DNA from: Cordylochernes scorpioides
Taxonomy: Eukaryota > Arthropoda > Arachnida > Pseudoscorpiones > Chernetidae
Assembly (NCBI GenBank): GCA_030710605.1
Contig: CP092874.1
Coordinates: 39,345,063 to 39,409,062, forward strand
Reading direction: 5' to 3'
Length of the DNA: 64,000 nucleotides
Shown: positions 45,785-56,759 of the stretch, piece after piece
Layout of the letters: each line of letters opens with the position of its first letter
How positions within the stretch are numbered: the stretch's first letter is position 1
Program-made: the position numbers and the translations under genes
Notes under the pieces: model-generated
Database searches by the model: none
Told to the model about the DNA's origin: nothing
The model's input: only the letters and a program-made list of their open reading frames with translations

Positions 45785-48700
45785 CTAAGATTCCTTCTCT
45801 TTTTTCCAATTCAAGAGAAAGTTGTATATGTATTTACAAAATTGATCAAAATTTTTATACTTTTCTTTTTTGTCTACAAATTCATCAAGCTGTCCAATAC
45901 GACCAAATCTATTTTCCCTAAAATCCCGGAAAATTGGGCACTCCAGAAGTAGATGTCTCGCGTCTTGAATTTCACCTCCGCAGAAGCATCCTGGTTCCTT
46001 CACGGCGCCGATAGTTGCCAAAAATTTCCCAAAATTGCCATGATCTGTAATGAATTGGATATTATAAAAATTTGGACGGAAAAATCTTGGAATTCCTAAT
46101 ACGAAAAGCTTCTGAAAATTTCATTAGTGTTCTCAAAAATTTCATTCATTTTTGCGTGTAAGAATGATTTGACTATACTTGGAGCATGGGGTTCGTAAGT
46201 AATTAGATCTTCAATGGACATTTGAGCTAGATCAAATTTGATTATTCTGGATTCTATATAATCTGTTAGGAGTGGAATTTTTGCCAAGCTATGCACACAG
46301 TTTGATGAAGTGGTTTTGTATGCTCTAACTGCCCATAAAATGATCTGGTACTGCATGGAGTTCAGTTTTTGTTTACAACGATTGTTTAAATATTTGAACC
46401 AAATTTCAGAACCGTATGTAAGTACAGGCCTAATGATTGTTTTGAATAAAGTTAACCTCTTTTCAGTGTCTAAACCCCACATATTGCCACTTAGTGAACA
46501 TAATAAATTTTTCATACGTCCTGCCTTACACAGAATATCATTAACATGCGGTGTAAAGTTAACTTTGTTTTTCCATTTGTGATTAGAAAATTTCATTCCC
46601 AGAATTTTTACTTTCTTGACCGGCATTATTATATTGTTATTAACCTTAATAGGTATTTTTTGTCTGTTATGTAGGTATAGCATATTAGTCTTCTCTGTAC
46701 TGATCGTTAATTTATTTCTATTACACCATTGGATCACATAATTTAAGGTGTATTCACTTGCGGTTTTTAGTCCTTCAATAGTCTTATTCCAGCAAATTAT
46801 TGTAACGTCGTCTGCATAACATATAATATCTGCATTCATTGAATCAAAATTTATCAACAAATCATTTAGCAAAATATTCCATAGAAGTGGAGATAAAGGT
46901 CCACCCTGTGGACATCCTTTAGTTAGTTTCTTATAAAAAGTTTCTGATTCGTATGTAAATTTCACCTCCCTTTCATTATTCAAATAAGATTTTATGATCC
47001 GTATTAAATCTGAAGGAACATCATCATTATCCATTCTTTTTATAATAGCAGGCCACCATGCATTGTCGAATGCACCCGCAATATCTATAGCTATCAAGGA
47101 AGTCAATTCTTTTTGTTTATGTTTCAATATAGTTTCTATAATTTTATCCATTCCAGTAATTGTTGATCTAGATTTCATAAAACCATGCTGCCTTGAGCTC
47201 ATTAAATTATTCTCTAAATAATAGTTACTTAATTTATTTTTTATTATATTCTCAAATGTTTTAGATAGATTAGATGTCAATGATATAGGTCTATAACTTT
47301 TATTTATTTCATAATTCGTTTTGCCTGGTTTTGGAATTATTTTTAAGAATGATTTTTTCCATTCATCCGGATAATATCCCATTTCTATACATTTATTGAA
47401 TAATTTATGCAGAATTGGGATTATTTTTATTTTAGCCTGTCTAATCATATTGTTACTAATGTAATCAGGGCCCGGTGCTTTTTTAATATTTGTTTTTAAA
47501 ATTGTTTCCTCTATTTCCTTAGATTCGATATAAACACTACTTTTATTTTTATATTTAGGCGTATAATTTCTAATCAAAATATGATCATCTTTATCCAAAC
47601 CTCCAATATCATCCTGAAATAGATCGTTCATTAAACTTTTTATTTTGTCGGTCTTTAAATGATCTGGTAAATTATCTATTAGTGGTAATCCTAAATTTCT
47701 ATTTTTCGATCTCAATGACTTGAATATCCTATAAGCATTACCAAATGAGTTATTTGAATGACTTTCTTCTATAAAAATTCTCCAACTCGCTCTTTTTGCC
47801 TTTTTACTTTTATTTAAATATTTATTTCTCATTGATTTATAAGTCTTTTCAAGGACCTTTCCATGTCGGTAATACAAATTTCTAATATAGTGGAAATCGT
47901 TTTTTCATTTTCTCCAGCTTCCCATCCCACCAGTATGTATTTGTTTTATGATTTCCGCTTCTTGTCTTGACTTTTAGTGACAGATAAGCTGCCTCTTTAA
48001 TTATTTGTGTGAGAGTCTTTACAATGTTGTCAATATCTTTGATGTTTGACGCGTGGTTTATCATGGTGATAATATTATCTACGTCTTGTATTGCTATTTT
48101 TTCGGTAAATGTTTTCCAATCAGCATCTTTTTCTATAAATTTCCATGTTGAGTTTTGAACTGTCCTTTGCCTGTTAAAATTGTGATAAATGTCAAAGGTT
48201 ATTGCTACGTGATCTGAAATGTGCGTCAATATAGTCGTCTTCCAGTTTTGTACCAAACCTATTGATTTTTTGTTTGAAATCGTAAGATCTATAAAGCTAG
48301 AATTTCGGCAGGTGGGTATCTTAAGATTATGAATAAATAGGTTATGTTCATCTATGATGGAGTGGAATTTGAAACCATTGGAGTTTGTTGTCGGATCAAA
48401 CCAGACTGGGTGTCTAGAATTAAAGTCACCACATAGTATAATAGGTTGTTGATTGTAGGTCTCCAGAAGCTCTTGGATAAATTTTCTATGAGTGTCATTA
48501 AATCTATGTGGATGTATATAAAAGTTTGCGATAATAGTATTTGATTTTGCTGAATTTAAAGAAGTGGTTGTACAAAAGGAGTTTGTGAATTTATTGATTT
48601 TATTAAATTTTAAACTCTTATTCATAAAGATCGTTGCAGTATAAATTTGTTCATCTGTCGTTGAATGCACTATTTGAGATTCCAAATCGAAAATTACATC

Positions 48701-48844
48701 TCTATCAATCAGGTAAGGTTCCTGTATTAGGATGATATCTGGTGGGTTGTCCTTTATAGAAGCTTGAAGCTCATTCAGTGCCAAGATACTTTTTCTTACA
48801 TTTTGTTGTAAACATTTAATTCCTTTTCCCTGCATAATATTCAA
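45785..48844 (-). pseudogene. R1-like LINE ORF2: endonuclease, reverse transcriptase, Cys-His tail
   Basis: Endonuclease (48844-47882) has CLQQNVRKS, LIQEPY, CGDFNSRHPVW and ISDHVAITF. A one-base shift in an A-run near 47900 leads to the 593-codon reverse transcriptase frame (47877-46096). This has motif A IDIAGAFDNAWW, motif B KGCPQGGPLSPLLWN and the catalytic box ICYADDVTII, all intact. Another one-base shift near 46096 leads to the C-terminal zinc-binding tail CFCGGEIQDARHLLLEC (45785-46021). Only two single-base shifts separate it from a continuous frame, so it is a rather young copy or the shifts are sequencing errors. No RNase H domain is evident. Confidence 0.85.
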
Positions 48845-48879
48845 ACTAAATAAACAAAAATCTTAGCTGCGAAATTTGC

Positions 48880-49275
48880 CTAATTGTCGGTTGGATCATA
48901 TCTCGTTCGTTGGATAATTCTGTCTATCTGTATTTTGTATAGAGGACAGTCCGAGGAATTAGCTCTATGATTCGGCGAGTTTCTAAATTTAGGATGTTTT
49001 AGACAGTTATAACAATTGAAAATTTTTGAACAGTCATGAATTCCTTGCGCGCCGCATAATTTGCATATCTCGACGTTAGTACAATCGGCCAATTTATGGT
49101 TGGGATTAAATTGAAGGCATTTCTGACATTGTTTTACCAGAATCTTATCTTCCACAAAACAGCGTTCAAAGTCAGTATATAATTTATTATTCATATTTTT
49201 AAGGATTCGGTAAACCTTTGGAGAAACCCTAAGAACTATGTTGTGGTGGGGCTTATTCGATTTCATGCTAAACAA
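48880..49275 (-). pseudogene. R1-like LINE ORF1, C-terminal part
   Basis: This gag-like nucleic-acid-binding protein has its N-terminal part missing (about 131 codons left). The zinc-knuckle series CQKCLQFNPNHKLADC, CKLCGAQGIHDC and CYNCLKHPKFRNSPNHRANS is intact, which matches the three CCHC-like knuckles of R1-type ORF1. The ATG at 49275 is probably internal. It ends 35 bp before the ORF2 start. Confidence 0.75.
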
Positions 49276-49290
49276 AACATGGAAGTATTA

Positions 49291-49564
49291 AATTCTGAAC
49301 ACTCGCTCAGTTCAACCACCATTGGAGGTGTACACATTTTCTGACAGCTTGCTGGTTGAGAAAATTGTTGGAAGTAGCGATTTATATTCTTCAGTGATTA
49401 TTCAAGACTTCAAGAAGTAAGAAATCCAAATATTTAGGTTCTTAGCATAAAACATCTTTAGAATTAAAGGTAAAAATAAAATTTGTATGAATAAAAATAT
49501 ATATCTATTTTTCTGTTTAAGTAATTTGTTTCCAATAGCATAACATGCACACATTTATATTAAA
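49291..49564. other. No features seen
   Basis: AT-rich spacer between the LINE and the Helitron-like element. Confidence 0.5.
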
Positions 49565-49921
49565 CTAGACGGGTGACCCGGGCTTCGCCCCGGGATTGAA
49601 CCGTGTGCATATCTACCCGAGTGATATATATTTAGATAAGATTTTTTTATAATTGTTTGTTATTAGCATTATCTATTTGTTTGCATCAGCATAATTTAAT
49701 CTAATCTTTGATAGAGGGCGCTCTTCGTGAGCTAAGTAGAATAATTTGAATATATAGTTTTAATAATTGATTTATATGTTTTTTTAAAATAGCCTATCGT
49801 CTTCCCCGTATTTTTTTACCATGTATGGAATTTTTGGTTTGAATTAGTGAACTACTGCGAATTTGAATACCGGACATACAAACAAACAAACATACAAACA
49901 TTCATTTATATATATATAAGA
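49565..49921 (-). mobile_element. Non-autonomous Helitron-like element, third copy of the 351-bp family
   Basis: On the minus strand it runs from A|TCTTATATATATATAAATG to the hairpin and CTAG (plus-strand 49565-49568) followed by T. 357 bp; diverged from the copies at 10001 and 34323, with an independent insertion site. Confidence 0.75.
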
Positions 49922-49969
49922 TATACCTATATATGTGTGTCACACACAAACACACAACATCCTTCCTTT

Positions 49970-50560
49970 CCTTATTATATCTATAAAAACCAAATCCAAA
50001 ATCGATGTTTGTTATCGCGTTGAGCAAAATCTACAGAATAAATCATTATGATATTTCGCATGTAGGTAGCTGAAGATTTCGTTTAACATATAAGCTATTC
50101 AAAAAAACTAAAAAGGTCAATGTGCTTTTTTTTTAAATAGAGCCAAAAAGCCTTATTTCCAGCCTTTTACCGCTTGCTGCGCACTGGTCGCGACGATAAA
50201 TGAATTCGATTGGTTAAAAATTTACATGTGGTTTGTTTACACGATTATGTTAGTTTGTTTACACGATGATTGTTTTTCAAAGGTAAGATTATCCAATCGC
50301 CGTGAAACTTTAGAAAGTTAGTTATTATACTACTGGGAAAGTTTCTGGTTTGAATTTGATTTGAAATAAATATTCTTTGCAATTTTATTTGCAATTTTTC
50401 AACTTTCACTCGCAAGCAGCCCCTCTCGCTTCTCTGGTGATATTACATTTATAAATTGTTAAAATGCTTAAAATGTGTTCCAATTATAATAAATTTAATT
50501 TGAGAATTTAATAATATAATATTCCATAAACGTAAAAAAACTTGGCATTTCAATATTAAT
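49970..50560 (+). repeat. Interspersed repeat, family E
   Basis: Also present at 62930-63540 (shared pieces TTTCGCATGTAGGTAGCTGA, CCAGCCTTTTACCGCTTG and CACTCGCAAGCAGC). The last part resembles the Helitron-like family A 5' body (CCAATCGCCGTGAAACTTT and GGGAAAGTTTCTGG). Non-coding. Confidence 0.55.
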
Positions 50561-50639
50561 ATATATTTAAAGAAAATAGTATAACGTTTATGTGTTAAAT
50601 GTTAAAATGTAATGTTGAAATATATATTTTCAAATTGTT

Positions 50640-51025
50640 AATTTAATTTGTTGTCTATTCTATTATTAAATTTTTTTTTACACAAATAAATATACTGGCA
50701 ATGCGTTTCTTTTAAATGTCATCAAATATAATCTCTACAGACCTTACTGCAATGGTATGAGTTATTAAATGAGAGGGCTTGGCTCATCAGTAGTGAACCC
50801 TCTCAGCGGTTTCGCCAAATTAATCTCTAGACCGCTCTACTATTGTATTGGACTGGTTTTGTTGGGTTCACTACTGATGAGCCAAGCCCTCTCATTTAAT
50901 AACTCATATCATTACAGTAAGGTCTGTAGAGATTATATTTGATGACATTTAAAAGAAACGCATTGCCAGTAAATTTATTTGTGTAAAAAAATTTTTAACG
51001 ATAGATGGCAATAAAATTTAATTTA
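50640..51025. repeat. Foldback element: 160-bp arms, 65-bp loop
   Basis: The left arm 50640-50799 and right arm 50865-51025 are near-perfect reverse complements over the inner 125 bp (for example GGCTCATCAGTAGTGAACC against GGTTCACTACTGATGAGCC) and weaker outside. A partial copy in the opposite orientation (loop plus one arm) is at 57674-57908, just beyond the gypsy-like element. Confidence 0.88.
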
Positions 51026-51099
51026 CTAATATATATTGGTTATGAAAACATATTTTGCGGAAGAGCTTTGCTCGATGCAATACCTTGAAAATATATGTA

Positions 51100-51927
51100 T
51101 GTCATAATTTGTATATAATTAAATGCAACCCCGACCCACTATGTATGTACCATGTATGATTTTCAAAGACTTAATAAAGAACAAGGTAACTGGAGGAAAG
51201 AAAGTAACAAAAGATATAGGAAGTAAGACCTAAGATTGGCACGACTATTCTGGACACCCCTGTGTCAATACTGCAGGGGCAGAGACCGGGCGTCTCTAGT
51301 GACCGCAGAAGTTATTTTAGCCAAGATTCACTCAATACTTCCTGACAAACAGGACGTGTCGAGTGACCAGAAGTTATAAAAGTTTGAGAGATATCCAGTA
51401 CTTCCGGCAAAAACAGGACGTGTCTAATATCCTTCGAAACTATAAGCGTCAAGACACCAAACACTTCCTGACGAAATCAGATATACCAGGCAGGGCACAG
51501 CTTTCACCAAAGGAAGCCGCCGGCCTATCAGAAGATAGCACCTTAAGTAGGTCAACCAATAGGAAAAGATCATGTGAGATCTCTCAACCAATCAGAGAGA
51601 AACTGACTGGTGGTGTTAAATCGAAAGACAAGAATGGTTAGTAGTGATTTAGCTTCCAAGAAGGTGACATCTGCTCTAGACCTCTCTCCCTCTGCTCATC
51701 CCACAGCTAAGTACAATCACCGCCATGTGATCAACTAATTAATAAGTCAAATCGCTCAGTTCTTCTCAAGCTTTCTTTCCTCCAACCCGTTGCCTTATAT
51801 TTCCAAACTCAATCACGTGTCCTGATTATTCCTAACTGTGTGCTTCACTTACCACTCAACGACTGCGCTTCAACCAATCCTCACCATTCAAATCCAACAA
51901 CAAGGAACCCGCAACGATATTGCCACA
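51100..51927 (+). repeat. 5' LTR
   Basis: 828 bp. TATAAAAG at 51375-51382 may be the promoter TATA box. AATAAA lies at 51173-51178. Two imperfect tandem blocks each contain CAGGACGTGTC (about 51351 and 51414). Confidence 0.93.
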
Positions 51928-51971
51928 GAACGGTAAAGTCGACAGGATAAAGATTATAGAGCTTAATCAGG

Positions 51972-52433
51972 ATGAAGATGGAAATTAACCCAGGCGCCAA
52001 CACAACAAAAGGCAATGATAAACCAAGAGAGAAGAAGCTGACAACGAACGAAGCGACAAGACACACCCTGGCGACGGTAATTTTAGAACTGACCGCCGCG
52101 CTACAAGGGGCGAGACCCACGCAACTGGAAGAGGTCTTCCGGAGCGCCACCCTCGGGACAACCGACACCCGCACCGCCGATACGTGTCCGAACAACCTGA
52201 CGCCCACCGAGGAATCGCCATCCGCCATGCCGTACCAGTACACACGGAAGCAATCCACGCGACACGGGCCCAGTGTACCGACAACGCGGTCCACTCGAAT
52301 GGAAGCAGTACAAATGACTAAATTTCCCTTTCAATTGCGAGGACAGTGCAAAAGGTCCCGACCCGGTCCAGCAGATAGTCCAAGCCAACCACACCAAGCC
52401 GAAGACGCCACAGTGGAGACTTTTCGAGACTAA
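51972..52433 (+). CDS. Gypsy-like element ORF1 (gag position), 153 aa
   Basis: The first ATG frame after the 5' LTR sits where gag should be, but it is only 153 codons, Thr/Pro/Arg-rich, with no capsid motif or zinc knuckle I can see. It overlaps the open frame of ORF2 by 116 nt (52318-52433), ORF2 being in the +1 frame. It may be a shortened gag that feeds ribosomes into ORF2 by frameshifting. Its role is not established. Confidence 0.55.
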   Translation: MKMEINPGANTTKGNDKPREKKLTTNEATRHTLATVILELTAALQGARPTQLEEVFRSATLGTTDTRTADTCPNNLTPTEESPSAMPYQYTRKQSTRHGPSVPTTRSTRMEAVQMTKFPFQLRGQCKRSRPGPADSPSQPHQAEDATVETFRD

Positions 52434-54822
52434 GGTAGGCAATCCACCCAATGACACCATCAAATTAACTTTGGACTTGTATCTGACCCAGGACCTACCA
52501 TGTACCTTTCTCATTGAACCAGACGCAGGTTCGAACATATTGCCGTATCATTTATACAATAGATTAAAAGCACAACTCCCCAATTTAAGTATTAAAAAAC
52601 CTTCCCTTGATCTACCCCCCCTAAATAGTTTTACGAAAATAATAGGACATTTAACTTTCCCTCTGACAATAGGCCAAATAACCCGTAGAGAGAACTTCCA
52701 CGTGGTAAATGCATCCTTGCCATTTGGAATTCTTACCTTAGAAACCCTTTATCAATATAAATTAAAACTAAATTATAATCGCGGCACTATTTTCCAACTT
52801 GGCGTCCCATTGTCTAATACTATCTACCACTTTAAACATGTGTCAAATGAATGCAAGCACGGGCTAGGCCAAAACCTGTCCCAAAGGACTCGCACAGCAC
52901 CCAAAGCTTTCACACATGGAAACCCTTGCCTGCATTCATTGCCCAAACCCCAAATATTTACATGCCACCATTCTAATCTCACACCACACAACTTTTCGCT
53001 CAACTCAATTGCCAATACTTTATGCCCACCACATACAAAGCCACCACGACTTCAATCTACAACTCCATTAATGCCCAAACAAGTGTCCGTACACCGACAC
53101 AGCTCACCCACTTACCACACAAGATTCACACATGACCATACTTCGCAACGCCATAAACACGCAAATGTACCTCACAACACACGCACCCATACGTCGTCAC
53201 ACAACGGTAACACACACAACCCGCACAACACACGCAACACGCACGCCAAAAGACAACAACAACAAACAAACACATGCACAACCGTTAAGAATAATACAAT
53301 CATCCCATCTACACAAAACATAGAAAAAATTCACGCCACCGAACAACCACACAATCGAAAAACCTTGCGATCTTTCCTAAAAGCTGTGAACGTCTTTAAA
53401 GAATTCATTCCAGACCACGCCCGCTTGCGGACGCCACTTATCAACCTTCTAAAAAAGGATATCATGTGGGTCTGGGATGACGAATGCCAGAAAGCGTTCA
53501 CTAACCTGAAAGAAAACCTTACCACACACCCCACATTACACCTTTACCAGGAAGGTCTGCCATGCCAGGTGTACTGTAACACCTCAACATTCAGCATTAC
53601 AGGCGTACTTAAACAAGTCTACCCTGATGGGAAAACATACACCGTTCAACATTTCAACCGATCTCTGCGTAGTCACGAGCGAAATTATTCAGACTTGGAA
53701 CTACAATGCCTAGCCATTGTGGAAAGTGTGGATAATTTCCGCACCTGTCTAATGGACAGAAAGTTTACAATATTTTCTGACCATCCCGCATTGCAGTGGT
53801 TGAAAGAGATCAAAGCTCCGTCAGGCAGATTGTTTCGATGGAGGTTAAGATTGTCAAGATACGAATATGAGGTCCGTAGCATAAATGGAGTACAACAATA
53901 TGAAACGGGCGTTGGAACTCGTATCCCATTTTGTGGATTTCTAGATGCACCACTCATAAAGAACCAACAATCTTCTCCACCGGGAAAATCCCGCGTGACT
54001 ATGGATCCCAATAAACTGCGCACCGTCTCCCGAAAAGGAGTACTTAAAACTATAGTCCCAAATTCATTTACAACCAGACTTCTTAAGTCCGTACACACAC
54101 AACACCACCACCCAAACATCTCCAAGATGACGAGACTCATCTCAGCACAATATTATTGGCAGAACATGACACAAGACATCGCAAAACAGGTAAAAACCTG
54201 CCCCACCTGCCGATTCGCTAGAAGAATCGATGAATACAAACAACCTGCACGTAAAAATACCGACACAAGTACCCAAACAAAACAAAATTCGTACATAACG
54301 CACAGCGTACACACAACACAAACAATGCCAAAATTACCACATCCACGTCAGAGAAAAGATCACACATCTCAACCTAAACCAATTACCGCCGACATATCTC
54401 TCATAAAACCATTGACGATCAAGCAGGAGAACTGTAAACCTGACAACCAATTCAATCATATCACACCACTCCCTAAAGATATCAAACAGGAGAACTGCGA
54501 ACCTACCAATCATTTAATTTCTACAATTAATAAGGTTCAAGCAAATAGTTCAGAGTCCCCAGTTACAAAAATGTGGACGAACATGGGGCAATATCCTATC
54601 TTTCATCTGATTTTTATCCTTTGTTTATTAGTTCTACCGTACAACTGTATTCCAATTTTATTCATTAAATACTTGTTTATCTATGCTATGCCCGATCAGA
54701 AAATCTTCGAACTACAAGAGGCAGTTTTTCATTGTGGACAAGCATTTATAAAACTCCTCATAATTTTAGGAACCATCTTCGCAGAAAACCTAAATAAACT
54801 CCGAAGAGATAACAGTAGCTGA
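52318..54822 (+). CDS. Gypsy-like ORF2: protease, RT connection, RNase H, integrase zinc finger, hydrophobic tail
   Basis: One unbroken frame of about 834 codons; no ATG occurs in it until about 53070, so it is probably entered by +1 frameshift from ORF1. In order: an aspartic-protease-like part with FLIEPDAGSNILP (DAG where DTG/DSG is usual, 52510-52550); a Thr/His/Asn/Gln-rich stretch (52850-53350); the RT connection region SFLKAVNVFKEFIPDHARL to WDDECQKAFTNLKENL (53370-53520); and RNase H (53560-53900) with CNTSTFSITGVLKQ (first Asp replaced by Asn), YSDLELQCLAIV and IFSDHPALQWL. Then comes an integrase HHCC zinc finger (HTQHHHPN to CPTCRFAR, 54090-54220), another low-complexity stretch, and a hydrophobic segment FHLIFILCLLVLPYNC (54600-54690). 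The RT palm (YxDD) and integrase catalytic core are absent. Confidence 0.85.
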   Translation, partial: LNFPFNCEDSAKGPDPVQQIVQANHTKPKTPQWRLFETKVGNPPNDTIKLTLDLYLTQDLPCTFLIEPDAGSNILPYHLYNRLKAQLPNLSIKKPSLDLPPLNSFTKIIGHLTFPLTIGQITRRENFHVVNASLPFGILTLETLYQYKLKLNYNRGTIFQLGVPLSNTIYHFKHVSNECKHGLGQNLSQRTRTAPKAFTHGNPCLHSLPKPQIFTCHHSNLTPHNFSLNSIANTLCPPHTKPPRLQSTTPLMPKQVSVHRHSSPTYHTRFTHDHTSQRHKHANVPHNTRTHTSSHNGNTHNPHNTRNTHAKRQQQQTNTCTTVKNNTIIPSTQNIEKIHATEQPHNRKTLRSFLKAVNVFKEFIPDHARLRTPLINLLKKDIMWVWDDECQKAFTNLKENLTTHPTLHLYQEGLPCQVYCNTSTFSITGVLKQVYPDGKTYTVQHFNRSLRSHERNYSDLELQCLAIVESVDNFRTCLMDRKFTIFSDHPALQWLKEIKAPSGRLFRWRLRLSRYEYEVRSINGVQQYETGVGTRIPFCGFLDAPLIKNQQSSPPGKSRVTMDPNKLRTVSRKGVLKTIVPNSFTTRLLKSVHTQHHHPNISKMTRLISAQYYWQNMTQDIAKQVKTCPTCRFARRIDEYKQPARKNTDTSTQTKQNSYITHSVHTTQTMPKLPHPRQRKDHTSQPKPITADISLIKPLTIKQENCKPDNQFNHITPLPKDIKQENCEPTNHLISTINKVQANSSESPVTKMWTNMGQYPIFHLIFILCLLVLPYNCIPILFIKYLFIYAMPDQKIFELQEAVFHCGQAFIKLLIILGTIFAENLNKLRRDNSS

Positions 54823-55679
54823 AAAGATGACCAAACAATGTCGGAGAAACCACGCTCCAAAAACAAGCCCCGAGCCACACCCCAAAATAAATAGACGGGG
54901 GATAAATTGGGAATCACCCCGGGGAGGGACTTTGTTTCTCCACATCGCCCCCTGCTTCCGGTTTCTAATTACCGTGGGGCCCCTCGACCAACAGCTGAAT
55001 TGAGGTCAACTGTGGGCTTCTCTAAGTGTCGTTCAGTTTGGATCCCAATACGAGCTACATATCGACTTTTACAAAAACATAGTTCAATTATATTCTCACA
55101 AGAAACTTAAGACACACAGACACTCCAAATGAGTTCACATTTCTATTCTTTTATTCTTTTAAAGACTTCCAAACTTTACATTTTTCACACTAGGCACAAA
55201 TTCCACCTACGCGTAGACATCCCAGACCTTAGGATCTTGACAACACATAGAATTCGTTTCACACATTTCTTACACAAAAACTTCTAACATTTTTTCACAA
55301 CACACACAAAGACAAAAAGTTACACATAATTGAGCAAGTAAAACATTTATAGGGCAAAATGGAACAATCAATACATTTAGATCAGGGCATGTAGATACCA
55401 AAGGGTTCCAACCAATACATCTTATTTTTCATATCAATCATTTTATTATTTTCTCTCAATTAAAAGTTAAATATTTAATCAATTTATCAATTTATTCAAC
55501 TTATTACCACTTTTATCATTAATTATCATTTTTTTTTTCCCAATTAGTTTATATTATCATTTTTATTTATCAATTATCATTCTATTTACCACTTGACTTA
55601 TATTGTCACAACTCAATTATCAACGAAAACACTGGTTTTCGATTAAACTAAAAACATTAAATCACCCTTTATTGTTGAA
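54823..55679 (+). other. 3' non-coding part of the gypsy-like element
   Basis: No supported gene. A G+C-rich stretch at 54895-55010 (CACCCCGGGGAGGGACTTTG) is followed by A/C-rich and then T-rich sequence. Confidence 0.55.
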
Positions 55680-56580
55680 ACCTTTTTATTTTTCATTTTT
55701 CTTTTTTTCAAACACTCAACCTTGATTTCGCTCAAAAAAAAAAAAAAAAAAAAAAAACTTTATTTTATTTTTATTTTTGATTTCTCAAAAGACCTAATAG
55801 AATTCCCTCGGTCTCCATTCCCAATTCCGAGCTAGAATATAATTAGGCATTTTTCCTTTTTTTTTTCTCACCACGCACCAAGCATTCACTTTGATTTCGT
55901 TCAACTCTTATTTTTATTTTTATTTTGATTTCTCAAAAGACCTAATGAAAACCCCTTCGATTTCATTCCCAATCTCAAGTAGGATAGTAATTAGGCAATT
56001 CTTTTTTTCACCAACGCAACAAAGCATTTTCTTTTTTTTTCATACAACAAGGCTTTTTCTTTTTTTTTGTGCAACCAAGCCTTCACTTTGATTTCATTCA
56101 ACTTTTATTTTTATCTTATTTTATTTTGATTTCTCAAAAGACCTAATAGAATTCCTTCGATTTCATTCCCAATCTCGAATAGAATATGGTTAGGCATTTT
56201 TCCTTTTTTTTTTCTCACCACTCAACCAAACACATTCAATTTTGATTTCATTCAACTATTCTTATTTCATTTTGTTTTGATTTCAAAGCACCTTATGAAA
56301 TTTCCTCGATTCCTTTTTCTCAGAATTCGAGCAAAAAAGTAACTAAGCAGTTGTCTTTGTCACCATGCAACAAAATATTTTTCTTCTTCAACCAAACACA
56401 TTCAATTTTGATTTCATTCAACTGTTTTATATTATTTTTATTTGATTTCAAAAGCCTTAATAGAACTCCCTCGATATCATTTCTTATCTCGAGTAGAATT
56501 CGTTTAGGCGCATTTTCTTTGTTTTACCCACTATGTACCATAACATTCATTGATTTCTTACAATTAAAAAATTTTTGATT
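55680..56580 (+). repeat. Diverged pyrimidine-rich tandem repeats
   Basis: Five to six units of about 130-200 bp share CTTTGATTTCATTCAACT, GATTTCTCAAAAGACCTAAT and CTCGAGTAGAAT-like pieces separated by T-runs. They lie between ORF2 and the 3' LTR and are specific to this element within the window. Confidence 0.8.
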
Positions 56581-56759
56581 TCTATTAATTATACTCAACC
56601 TATATCATCAACCCCATTCTATCTTACTTATGTCACCAGCAATGCTTGTATATAGCCCCTCAATACCTACAACTAATTTTCCCACAAAATTATTTTTCAT
56701 TTTACAGAATTCTCTCAGGCTAACCCCTTCTTGAATTCTTCACATGTAGGGGGCGCATC

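Larger units (their letters stand above)
45560..49290 (-). mobile_element. R1-like non-LTR retrotransposon, 5'-truncated
   Basis: On the minus strand, a partial gag-like ORF1 (48880-49275) is followed 35 bp later by ORF2 (48844 to 45785) and then a 3' UTR that probably ends near 45560. The order and the endonuclease type fit the R1/LOA group. The exact ends and the target duplication could not be found. Confidence 0.75.

Noticed and set aside
50865..50890. CTGATGAG motif in the foldback, hinting at a hammerhead ribozyme
   Set aside because: No stem II followed by GAAA and no cleavage triplet in the right arrangement.
53132..54140. Secondary open frames within the gypsy-like ORF2 on both strands
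   Set aside because: They overlap the domain-bearing frame and are compositional by-products of its repetitive codons.
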